A stretch of DNA of 7,764 bases, from positions 1 to 7,764 of the forward strand of contig CAMCFL010000130.1 of the NCBI GenBank assembly GCA_945873715.1. Reading direction: 5' to 3'. Position numbers and translations under genes: made by a program. The notes under the pieces are model-generated. The model saw only the letters and a list, made by a program, of their open reading frames with translations. It had not been told where the DNA came from and searched no databases. The DNA is from Akkermansia muciniphila (GTDB lineage: Bacteria > Verrucomicrobiota > Verrucomicrobiia > Limisphaerales > UBA9464). Below, in pieces: positions 1 through 4,970 of this stretch; positions within the stretch are counted from its first letter, which is position 1, and each line of letters starts with the position of its first letter.

Positions 1-110
1 CGGCCTTGGGATTTGAAGGCCGAGGTGCCAAAGGATCCGGTCAGCACGCCCGCGGTGAACAGGAGGATGGCCGCGCCCGTGATCTTGAGGGTGGCAGTGG
101 GAAGGATCAT
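1..110 (-). CDS. N-terminus of a membrane-anchored protein, third gene of the sigma-factor operon (partial)
   Basis: Reading leftward from the ATG at 110-108, 36 codons are open up to the window edge. The peptide begins MILPTATLKITGAAILLF and continues TAGVLTGSFG. That is a short polar start with one Lys, then a hydrophobic stretch (about residues 9-28) that would serve as a signal peptide or membrane anchor. The start overlaps the stop of the preceding gene as ATGA (110-107), the classic arrangement for translational coupling, so it should be co-expressed with the sigma factor and its putative partner. In related loci the third gene often encodes a periplasmic sensor of the Spy/CpxP/CnrX kind. 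That role is inferred from position only, because nothing beyond the anchor is visible. The overlap makes the gene itself convincing; its function is unknown. Confidence 0.7.
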   Translation of the reverse strand, partial: MILPTATLKITGAAILLFTAGVLTGSFGTSAFKSQG

Positions 111-445
111 GGGGAGGGTGGCTCGGCCAGCGCCTCTTCCAGTTCGGGGAGATCCCCGAGGACGGCCACCTCCAGCAGATCGGCATCGGCGATGACCAGG
201 GTTTCGGTGGCGGGAGCCGGGTCGTTCGGTTGGCCCCAGTGCCAGGTGCCGGTCGCTGCGGCAATCGCCAGGGAGCAGAGCGCCGCGCGCCACAGGCCGG
301 AAACCCAGGGAAGAAACGGATCGCGCGGCGGCGCAGAACGGATGGCGTGGAGGATCCGTTGTTCGAAGGCGTACGGGACCTGTTCCGACATCGTCTGCTG
401 ACGGGCGGCGCGGACCAGTTTCTGACGGAGACCTTCGAGTTTCAT
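107..445 (-). CDS. Small single-pass membrane protein, putative anti-sigma factor
   Basis: From the ATG at 445 this encodes 112 residues. The N-terminal part (1-40) is basic and amphipathic and includes the motif VPYAFEQRIL (23-32). One hydrophobic segment follows (about 50-67, LWRAALCSLAIAAATGTW), then an acidic, Pro-rich tail with an LPELEEALAE stretch. A cytoplasmic N-terminus, one TM helix and a short outer tail, directly after an ECF sigma gene, is the layout of a minimal anti-sigma factor. No zinc-binding HxxxCxxC motif is present, so it is not a classical ZAS-type protein. The start is uncertain. A TTG at 508-506 overlaps the sigma stop (TTGA) and would add 21 residues, but that stretch (rich in Pro, with one Cys) looks non-coding. 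The ATG has no clear ribosome binding site. The stop overlaps the next gene by ATGA. The role is inferred from layout and context. Confidence 0.72.
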   Translation of the reverse strand: MKLEGLRQKLVRAARQQTMSEQVPYAFEQRILHAIRSAPPRDPFLPWVSGLWRAALCSLAIAAATGTWHWGQPNDPAPATETLVIADADLLEVAVLGDLPELEEALAEPPSP

Positions 446-504
446 GACGACAGGTGGCCAGACGCTGGCCGCAGGGATGGGGTTACAGGCGGGGTGATCA
501 CGGG

Positions 505-1080
505 TCAAAGGTACTTTTCAACTCCCATGCGGCTGAGGATCCGGCGCATCTCGGCCCGTGCCCGGAACGCCCGGACCTTGACCAGCGGCATCGACCATCC
601 GGTCAGGGCGGAGATCTCCTTTACGGACCGATCCTCGAGTTCGAGCAGGGTCAGGATGAGCCGCGAGGCGGGGGCCAGTTGTTCAAAGGCCCGGGCGACG
701 AGGCTGCGGGCGGCTTCGGCGTCGATCCCGGACGAATCGGGCGCGGCGGCATGGTGTTCCAGCCAGTCGGATTCCTCCGGGGAGAGCTGGGTCATCGAAT
801 CCTCCCGATTGCGCTGGTGGACCCGGAGGGCGTCGTAGCAGACGCGGACGGCGATCCGCATGATCCAGTGTTCGAAGGGGGCGTCGCCGCGCCACGAATC
901 GAGGTTCTGGAACACCTTCACGAAGATCTGCTGGACGATGTCTTCGATCTCATCCTGCCGGCGGGCGTAGCGGCGGGCGGTGGCGAACAGGCGAGGTTGA
1001 TAGCGGCAGACCAGTTCCTCGAAACGCCCGGTCTCGCCTGCCCGGATGGCGGCGATGACGGAGGCGTCAGAGGAGTCCAT
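505..1080 (-). CDS. RNA polymerase sigma factor, ECF (sigma-70 family, RpoE-like)
   Basis: This 191-residue protein has the two ECF domains. Region 2 (about residues 5-85) holds FEELVCRYQPRLFATARRYA, then EDIVQQIFVKVFQNL and the DNA-melting/-10 segment around APFEHWIMRIAVRVCYDAL. An acidic linker (EESDWLEHHAAAPD) follows. Region 4 (about 125-188) carries LEDRSVKEISALTGWSMPLVKVRAFRARAEMRR, the helix-turn-helix that contacts the -35 element. Its job is to direct RNA polymerase to a dedicated regulon, probably one answering an envelope signal. The ATG at 1080 is chosen because the alternative ATG at 1128 lies inside a 14-bp inverted repeat and would add 16 residues unlike the family N-terminus. 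No strong Shine-Dalgarno precedes 1080, but a short ORF with a perfect one ends just inside this gene. The presumed anti-sigma gene follows at once. Length and motifs make the family certain; the regulon is unknown. Confidence 0.93.
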   Translation of the reverse strand: MDSSDASVIAAIRAGETGRFEELVCRYQPRLFATARRYARRQDEIEDIVQQIFVKVFQNLDSWRGDAPFEHWIMRIAVRVCYDALRVHQRNREDSMTQLSPEESDWLEHHAAAPDSSGIDAEAARSLVARAFEQLAPASRLILTLLELEDRSVKEISALTGWSMPLVKVRAFRARAEMRRILSRMGVEKYL

Positions 1081-1144
1081 GAAGGCGGCGACGATCTCTC
1101 GGGGATCCGGACAAAGCAAACGGGCCATGATCCCTGGGGATCAT
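1067..1144 (-). CDS. Possible 25-residue leader peptide overlapping the sigma-factor start
   Basis: An ATG at 1144-1142 is preceded by the ribosome binding site AGGAGGTT (1158-1151), the best Shine-Dalgarno sequence in the window, with about 8 bases between. The frame runs 25 codons (starts MIPRDHGPFALSG, ends RRRLHGLL) and stops with TGA at 1069-1067, 14 bases inside the sigma gene. The sigma gene itself has no visible ribosome binding site. This fits a leader ORF whose translation opens the palindrome it crosses and feeds ribosomes to the sigma start. The peptide has no recognisable domain and may not matter as a product. Alternatively the Shine-Dalgarno could serve the ATG at 1128, but it lies about 24 bases from it, too far for normal initiation. 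Seen: site, frame and overlap. Inferred: coupling. Confidence 0.4.
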   Translation of the reverse strand: MIPRDHGPFALSGSPRDRRRLHGLL

Positions 1145-1150
1145 GGCCCG
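1111..1150 (-). terminator. Palindrome plus T-rich tract: intrinsic terminator or attenuator
   Basis: Positions 1121-1134 and 1137-1150 are perfect inverted repeats (14 bp, starting CGGGCCATGATCCC) with only two bases between, so the real hairpin would have about a 12-bp stem and a 6-base loop. On the minus strand the stem is followed directly by TTTGCTTTGT (1120-1111), seven T in ten. That is the form of a Rho-independent terminator for the secreted-protein gene ending at 1229. It also sits at the head of the sigma operon and covers the leader ORF start, so attenuation or an operator role is equally possible. Confidence 0.5.
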
Positions 1151-1158
1151 AACCTCCT
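1151..1158 (-). promoter_or_regulatory. Strong ribosome binding site ahead of the leader ORF
   Basis: The minus strand reads AGGAGGTT, close to a full anti-Shine-Dalgarno complement, 8 bases before an ATG. Other genes here have weak or no such site, so it stands out. It points to initiation at 1144, not at either sigma-frame ATG, and so affects how the sigma factor is expressed. Confidence 0.55.
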
Positions 1159-1228
1159 CGGGAGCGTGAGGGTGTGGGGCCGGCAAGGCCGGACCGACCG
1201 GGCGGCGGATTTCCGAGGACGGAATGGT

Positions 1229-1603
1229 CTACTCGGTGGTGGAGCTGTCCGTCTTGTCCTTCTTGTCCTTCTTGGGGCGGGGCCCGGGGCCGTCCTTCTT
1301 TGGGCGCTTGGAGCGTTCAGACTGCTTCTCAAGACGATCAAGCTGCGTCTTCTCGATGTCGTTCAGCGTGCCGGCCGCCTTCTTCTCGCGGAGTTCCTTG
1401 AGGCGGACCTCGCGCTTCTCCATGGCTTCCTTGCGGCGCTTTTCGCGCTCCTCGGGAGTCAGCTTTTCCTGTTCAGCGCGACGCTTCTCCGCGGCTTCAC
1501 GATTCGGAGCCTTCGGGGCGGCGGACTTGGCTTCATCGGCCCGGACGCCGGCGGCGCCCATCATCAGGAGGGAGGCCAGTGCGATCAAAATGTGACGTTT
1601 CAT
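1229..1603 (-). CDS. Small secreted Lys/Glu/Arg-rich protein of unknown function
   Basis: This 124-residue product begins MKRHILIALASLLMMGAAGVRADEA, a clear Sec signal peptide with probable cleavage after VRA (about residue 22). The mature part is almost wholly charged. An Ala/Lys/Glu-rich stretch is followed by a predicted long helix or coiled coil (about 35-95, with LTPEEREKRRKEAMEKRE and ELREKKAAGTLNDIEK) and a Lys/Pro/Asp-rich disordered tail ending DSSTTE. There are no cysteines. The start is supported by AAAGGA about 9 bases upstream. Charged helical periplasmic proteins of this size sometimes resemble the Spy/CpxP group in composition, but no LTxxQ repeat is visible, so I do not assign it. 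It lies upstream of the sigma operon on the same strand, separated by a probable terminator. A possible ECF-type promoter precedes it, so it may be a target of the neighbouring sigma factor. Confidence 0.82.
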   Translation of the reverse strand: MKRHILIALASLLMMGAAGVRADEAKSAAPKAPNREAAEKRRAEQEKLTPEEREKRRKEAMEKREVRLKELREKKAAGTLNDIEKTQLDRLEKQSERSKRPKKDGPGPRPKKDKKDKTDSSTTE

Positions 1604-1635
1604 GTAATGTGTTCCTTTCTGGTTCTACCGGGGAT

Positions 1636-1661
1636 GACGATCGCCGACCCGGGGAGGTTAC
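1636..1661 (-). promoter_or_regulatory. Possible ECF-type promoter of the secreted charged protein
   Basis: On the minus strand GTAAC (1661-1657) is followed, after 18 bases, by GTC within CGTC (1639-1636). This resembles the general ECF pattern of an AAC-containing -35 and a CGTC -10. Transcription would start near 1630, leaving a leader of about 25 bases that contains the AAAGGA ribosome binding site. The motif is short and could arise by chance. Confidence 0.3.
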
Positions 1662-1686
1662 GCGCGGCTTTGATCGAAATTCCCGT

Positions 1687-1712
1687 GGAACCCCGGCGGC
1701 ACTCGCCTAGTC
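1687..1712 (+). promoter_or_regulatory. Possible ECF-type promoter of the TPR gene
   Basis: GGAAC (1687-1691) and GTC (1710-1712) are separated by 18 bases, the same spacing as the candidate on the opposite strand. The predicted transcription start (about 6-9 bases downstream) would fall at or next to the ATG at 1721, giving a leaderless or nearly leaderless mRNA. That would fit the lack of any Shine-Dalgarno before this ATG. The -10 is AGTC, not CGTC, and the evidence is only a motif match. Confidence 0.27.
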
Positions 1713-1720
1713 TGATCCGC

Positions 1721-2722
1721 ATGAGCGACCTGCTCGTCGGCGCCCTGAGTGTCCTCCTGGCCACCAACTCGCCGGCCGCCCTGTCCAATTATGTCGTCGG
1801 GAAGGTCGGGGTCTCCCCGTCCGTCCTCGTCGCCTCCCCCGATCCCGCGGACCCGCGCTACGCCGAACTCCGCAAGGTGATGGAGGCCGATGACGCGGCC
1901 GACGAGGAAATCGGCCGCTGGCTGAGCGAGCGCCGGGCCATGGATGCGACCGATCCGCGGACGGAATCGGAGTTGGCCTTCCGACGTCGGGTCGAAGTGC
2001 GCAACGACGCGGTGAAGGAACAGTACCTTGGGTTGCTCGGACGCCATCCCGACTACGCCCCCGCCTTGAACGCCTATGCCAGTTTTCTGGCGGAAAGCGG
2101 GGATGAAGAAGAGGCGATCGTCCAACTCGAGAAGGCGTCGGGGATCAGTCCGCGCGATCCCGCGGTCTGGAACAACCTCGCCAACCTCTACGGGCACATC
2201 GGTCCGATCCACCGGGCCTTCCCGGCTTACGAGAAGGCGATGGAGCTCAACCCGTACGAGCCGATCTACCGGTACAACCTCGCCACCGTCGTCTTCCTCT
2301 TCCGCAAGGATTCGATGGAGTACTATCGGTGCGATGAACAGGCCGTCTTCAACCGCGCCCTGGATCTCTACCGCGAGGTGCGTCGGTTGCGTCCGCACAA
2401 TTTCCGTTACGCCTTCGACTTCGCCCAGACGTTCTACGGCGTGAAGGCCGCCCCGGCAGAGACCGCCGAGGGCCGGCGCGCGTCCGAGTTGCAATTGGCC
2501 ACGGTCGCCCGCGGCGCCTGGCTGGATGCCCTCGCGCTTTCCGACAACGAGGAGGATCGCGCGGGCATCTTCCTGCATCTGGCCCGCTGGAACATCCGCA
2601 CCGGCGAATTCGAGTCGGCTCTCACCAACCTCACCCTGGTGACGAACGCGGTGCATCTCGACATGCGGAAGCGTCTGGAACGGAACCTCGCGGAGAAGTC
2701 GGCGGAAGCCCACAACCGGTAA
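1721..2722 (+). CDS. Secreted tetratricopeptide-repeat (TPR) protein
   Basis: This encodes 333 residues from ATG 1721. A hydrophobic N-terminus (MSDLLVGALSVLLATNSPAA) looks like a signal peptide, although its n-region lacks a positive charge. A GTG at 1685 would add 12 residues including PRR and give a more typical signal, so the start is open. A linker (about 40-95) rich in Asp, Glu and Arg precedes two good TPR units: about 113-146 (APALNAYASFLAESGDEEEA) and 147-180 (AVWNNLANLYGHIG, then YEKAMELNPYEPIYRYNLA). More degenerate helical repeats run to the C-terminus (LDLYREVRRLRPHNFRYAFD; AGIFLHLARWNIRTGEFESA). TPRs are protein-binding scaffolds; no enzyme motif is visible. It probably works in the periplasm. 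Reading upstream in this frame to 1046 only crosses the antisense of other genes. A tiny lipoprotein ORF starts five bases after its stop, so the two may form one transcript. Confidence 0.88.
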   Translation: MSDLLVGALSVLLATNSPAALSNYVVGKVGVSPSVLVASPDPADPRYAELRKVMEADDAADEEIGRWLSERRAMDATDPRTESELAFRRRVEVRNDAVKEQYLGLLGRHPDYAPALNAYASFLAESGDEEEAIVQLEKASGISPRDPAVWNNLANLYGHIGPIHRAFPAYEKAMELNPYEPIYRYNLATVVFLFRKDSMEYYRCDEQAVFNRALDLYREVRRLRPHNFRYAFDFAQTFYGVKAAPAETAEGRRASELQLATVARGAWLDALALSDNEEDRAGIFLHLARWNIRTGEFESALTNLTLVTNAVHLDMRKRLERNLAEKSAEAHNR

Positions 2723-2727
2723 GGCAC

Positions 2728-2865
2728 ATGCGCACGCCTGCATCTGGAAATGGTCCTGTCATCGGCCTGACTCTGGCCGCCTTGGGGGCAATGACCGTTG
2801 GATGTGGGGACAACCCTCGTGGGGTGGAATGGGGAAGCCATCGGCGTGGGAGTGCACCTCGGTAG
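2728..2865 (+). CDS. Very small putative lipoprotein (45 aa), possibly truncated by a repeat
   Basis: The ATG at 2728 lies five bases after the TPR stop, with TAAGG as a possible ribosome binding site formed by the stop codon itself. The peptide has a hydrophobic core (VIGLTLAALGAM) and then the lipobox-like TVGC with Cys at residue 26, so it could be exported and lipidated. Only 19 residues follow the Cys (GDNPRGVEWG, then Arg/Ser-rich), and the stop TAG lies at the outer edge of the palindrome block that begins at 2861. Two readings fit: a genuine micro-lipoprotein, or the head of a longer lipoprotein gene cut off when repeats entered. The n-region has one Arg only. The lipobox and position favour a real coding origin; current function is doubtful. 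Confidence 0.45.
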   Translation: MRTPASGNGPVIGLTLAALGAMTVGCGDNPRGVEWGSHRRGSAPR

Positions 2866-2957
2866 GCGCGACCCCTTCCGGGGTCGATGGGGGTTCGGGG
2901 CTGCTGACCGGCGGTCGCGACGACCGCCGGCTACCATCCGGGACGCCTCCGGCGTCC
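2861..2957. repeat. Cluster of three consecutive GC-rich hairpins
   Basis: Three perfect inverted repeats follow one another. The first is CGACCCC/GGGGTCG (2869-2886, 7-bp stem, loop TTCC). The second is CCGGCGGTCG/CGACCGCCGG (2908-2930, 10-bp stem, loop CGA). The third is GGACGCC/GGCGTCC (2941-2957, 7-bp stem, loop TCC). Short flanking GGTAG (2861-2865) and CTACC (2931-2935) may mark the ends of one unit. No U-tract follows, so these are not standard terminators. The density suggests a mobile palindromic repeat distinct from the REP-like element immediately downstream. Confidence 0.6.
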
Positions 2958-2960
2958 GGA

Positions 2961-3070
2961 CTTGAGTTTGGTCTCGCGAATGTAGGCCCGCTGCCCTCAG
3001 CGGGCGCTTTCGCATCGCCGCCTGAGGGCAGGCGGCCTACATCCACGACCCACTCAAGCTGCACCCCAAC
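2961..3070 (+). repeat. REP/BIME-like palindromic element, copy 1
   Basis: The element is nested. Outer arms CTTGAGTTTGGTC (2961-2973) and GACCCACTCAAG (3047-3058) enclose TGTAGGCC (2981-2988) and GGCCTACA (3034-3041). Inside are two 8-bp hairpins: GCCCGCTG/CAGCGGGC with loop CCCT (2986-3005) and GCCGCCTG/CAGGCGGC with loop AGGG (3017-3036). The loops are complementary to each other. GCACCCCAAC (3061-3070) extends the match to copy 2. The region from 2866 to 3109 holds no other gene that I can see. Confidence 0.82.
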
Positions 3071-3109
3071 GGGCCCCGTATCCCAGCGACGGCTCGCCTT
3101 GGGCGGTGG

Positions 3110-3997
3110 GTGGAATACGCTTGGCGCGTGGTTCGAACCATTTCCCTTTCCATCGCGGCGTTGAGCCTGGGTTCCCGACTCTCGGCCGAGGTCCTTTATG
3201 ATGCCGCCACATCAACGCTTCCGACCGCCCAGGGGTGGAGTTTCCTGGCACTGCCGGCCCTGGCCTCCGAGTCGATGGAAGGGGGCGGCGCGCGTCTCGA
3301 TACCTCGGTTTCCGGGGGGATCTTCGCCGGCTGGTCCCGGGTCTCGCCCGTCCCCTTGGATCGGGTGAAGGGCTACACCCTTCGCCTGGAGTTGCAGCTC
3401 CTGTCGGAATCGCATGCTTCGACCAATCGGGCCGGCATTTCCTGGATCGTGCTGGGCTCGGACAAGAAGGGCGTCGAACTCGGGTTCTGGACCGATCGGA
3501 TCTGGGCACAGTCGGACTCCCCGATGTTCACCCAGGGCGAAGGCGTGGCGATGGAGTGGGGAACGGGATGGCGCGAGCTCAGGTTGACGGTGCTCGGCGA
3601 CCGGTACGGGCTGGCCGTGGATGGCACGGAGTTGCTCATCGGGGCCGTGCGGGACTACACGCCGTTCACCGGGCCGATTGATCCCTATGAAACGCCGAAC
3701 TTCCTGTTTCTGGGCGACGACACCACTTCGGCCCGCGGTGCCGTGAGGTTCCGCAGGATGGAACTGGTCGCCGACCCGGCCATGCGGCCGCCCTTGCGGG
3801 TGGTGGGCCTGGTGGACGGTCAGTTGGAGCTGGGTTGGGACGGCGCGGCGGGGGTGGATGGATGGAAGCTGGAGACCTCCGCGGGTTCCATTGATGGCCC
3901 CTGGGAACTGGCGACGGGATCGCCCCGGATCGAGGCAGGTGAAGTCCGCGTGCGGACCGCGACCGGTCCGGACGCCGGGTGGTTTCGGTTGCGGTGA
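3110..3997 (+). CDS. Secreted protein with jelly-roll-like domain, function unknown
   Basis: The frame opens with GTG at 3110 (295 residues). A GTG at 3128 would give a tidy start, VRTISLSIAALSLGSRLSA, which is the signal peptide in either case, with cleavage after LSA before EVLYD. The mature part (about 28-222) is beta-rich with features of a concanavalin/LamG-like sandwich: a QGWSFLALP start, SGGIFAGWSRV, a GYTLRLELQLLSES strand, GISWIVLGSDKKGVELGFW, WRELRLTVLGDRYGLAVDG and a closing AVRFRRMELV. A C-terminal module (about 227-295; GQLELGWDGAAGVDGWKLET, GPWELATG, ending WFRLR) resembles the fibronectin-like tails seen on many Verrucomicrobiota secreted proteins. No catalytic motif or sorting sequence is evident. 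It is a lone gene between two inverted copies of a repeat. A binding or surface role is a guess from the fold. Confidence 0.8.
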   Translation: MEYAWRVVRTISLSIAALSLGSRLSAEVLYDAATSTLPTAQGWSFLALPALASESMEGGGARLDTSVSGGIFAGWSRVSPVPLDRVKGYTLRLELQLLSESHASTNRAGISWIVLGSDKKGVELGFWTDRIWAQSDSPMFTQGEGVAMEWGTGWRELRLTVLGDRYGLAVDGTELLIGAVRDYTPFTGPIDPYETPNFLFLGDDTTSARGAVRFRRMELVADPAMRPPLRVVGLVDGQLELGWDGAAGVDGWKLETSAGSIDGPWELATGSPRIEAGEVRVRTATGPDAGWFRLR

Positions 3998-4033
3998 GGC
4001 GGGTGCTCGCAGGGATCCGCCCCTTGGGGAGGA

Positions 4034-4151
4034 GTTGGGGTGCATCTTGAGTTGGTCATGCCTGTAGGCCACCTGCCCTCAGGCGGCGCTCTGAAAGCGC
4101 CCGCTGAGGGCAGCGGGCCTGACAACGGTGACCATCAGCTCAAGATGCCCC
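4034..4151 (-). repeat. REP/BIME-like palindromic element, copy 2 (opposite orientation to copy 1)
   Basis: Read on the minus strand, this matches copy 1 across hairpin GCCCGCTG/CAGCGGGC with loop CCCT (4118-4099), the GCGCTTTC spacer, and hairpin GCCGCCTG/CAGGTGGC with loop AGGG (4087-4068, one G-T wobble). TGTAGGCC lies at 4063-4070, and the outer arms are CTTGAGTTGGTC (4046-4057) and GACCATCAGCTCAAG (4130-4144). GTTGGGGTGC (4034-4043) matches GCACCCCAAC next to copy 1. A further 6-bp stem GGCGCT/AGCGCC (4085-4101) spans the centre. It may also act as a transcription barrier between 3997 and 4213. Confidence 0.82.
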
Positions 4152-4212
4152 TGTTGGAGGCGTGCTGGACGAGGTGGCTTGTGTTGTCGAGGTCCGGCCG
4201 TAGGTTCGGCCC

Positions 4213-4836
4213 ATGAGTGAGTTGGTTCGATTGGAGTACGATGCGTTGACCCGTCAGTTGGAGCGGATGCGGGCGATGCAGTACGCCTACAACCGCAAGT
4301 TCTTCACCCTGCTTTTCATCAGCTCAGTGGGGGTGCTCTGGGGTTTGCGGGACGGATCGGTCCTGTTCCTGGCGGCGGTTCCGTTCGGGTTGGTGACCAC
4401 CGGCGTCACGGCCTCGTTCTTCCTGCATTGCTGCGATTTTGCCCGGGTACACGCCCGGGCGTTGGAAGGTCGGATCAACCAGCTTCTCGGCGGGCGGGTG
4501 CTGATCGCGAGCGAGTTGGAGGCGGAGTATTTCTATCCGCATGCGACCCCGAAGCTGAGCGGACTGACCTGGGGCAAGCGGTGGACCCTCTTCAACTGGT
4601 TCACCCTGCATTTCTGCGCGGTCTGGGCCGGGGTGTCGGCCGTGGCCCTGCTGGGTCTGTGGAGGATGCTTCCGGACCTGGAAGCCGCCGGGCTGACGGC
4701 GACCCTGCTGGTGTGGGCCGGAGGGAATGTGGCGGTGCTGGACCGGTGGTTTGGGGATGCCGCGGCCGAGCGACGGATGCAGGAGCAGCTCAGCGCCGTC
4801 TACGGGGGATCGGCCGGCGACGTGCATTCCCGATAG
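4213..4836 (+). CDS. Four-TM membrane protein of unknown function
   Basis: This 207-residue protein starts with an amphipathic charged helix (MSELVRLEYDALTRQLERMR). Four hydrophobic segments are grouped in two pairs: about 29-45 (FFTLLFISSVGVLWG), 50-72 (VLFLAAVPFGLVTTGVTASFF), 126-150 (WFTLHFCAVWAGVSAVALLGLW) and 159-177. A soluble stretch of about 50 residues (73-125) joins the pairs, with a charged helix (DFARVHARALEGRINQLLGG) and an aromatic segment (EAEYFYPH). The C-terminus is charged. With an even number of helices both ends should lie on the same side, probably the cytoplasm. No transporter or enzyme motif is recognised. A charged N-terminal helix followed by a TM pair occurs in several uncharacterised membrane families, so no function is assigned. 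The ATG at 4213 has only a weak TAGG upstream. It is followed after 134 bases by the large gene on the same strand and may or may not share its transcript. Confidence 0.85.
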   Translation: MSELVRLEYDALTRQLERMRAMQYAYNRKFFTLLFISSVGVLWGLRDGSVLFLAAVPFGLVTTGVTASFFLHCCDFARVHARALEGRINQLLGGRVLIASELEAEYFYPHATPKLSGLTWGKRWTLFNWFTLHFCAVWAGVSAVALLGLWRMLPDLEAAGLTATLLVWAGGNVAVLDRWFGDAAAERRMQEQLSAVYGGSAGDVHSR

Positions 4837-4970
4837 CTTCGCGTGCCGCGCCGGCATGGCCGGCCGGAGAGGGGTTGGCCACTCTGGGAAGGATTCCTCG
4901 ACGCAAGACCGGGCCTGAATTTGTTTGGCCGGGAAGGCGTCGCGGTAGACGCTTTCAGGACAGCATTGCC

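Noticed and set aside
1081..1128. Sigma-factor start at ATG 1128
   Set aside because: This ATG lies in the stem of the 14-bp palindrome, about 24 bases from the Shine-Dalgarno, and adds 16 residues that do not look like an ECF N-terminus. It is kept only as an alternative.
454..1401. Plus-strand open frames across 6-1401 (for example 230-838 and 454-1401)
   Set aside because: These lie opposite the sigma factor, the one-TM protein and the charged secreted protein, and their translations are low-complexity with no recognisable motif.
1046..1720. N-terminal extension of the TPR gene to an upstream ATG at 1046
   Set aside because: It would run antisense through two minus-strand genes and place the signal-like hydrophobic stretch in the middle of the protein.
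1658..2743. A 361-codon minus-strand frame
   Set aside because: It is antisense to the TPR gene. The TPR motifs on the plus strand are clear, and the minus-strand product has no family features.
4847..4866. GC-rich inverted repeat (GCCGG/CCGGC) after the four-TM gene as a terminator
   Set aside because: The stem is only five base pairs and no T-run follows.
4921..4950. Sigma-70-like promoter ahead of the large gene (TTGTTT, 18 bases, GTAGAC)
   Set aside because: The -10 match is poor and such matches are common by chance, so it is not listed as a feature.
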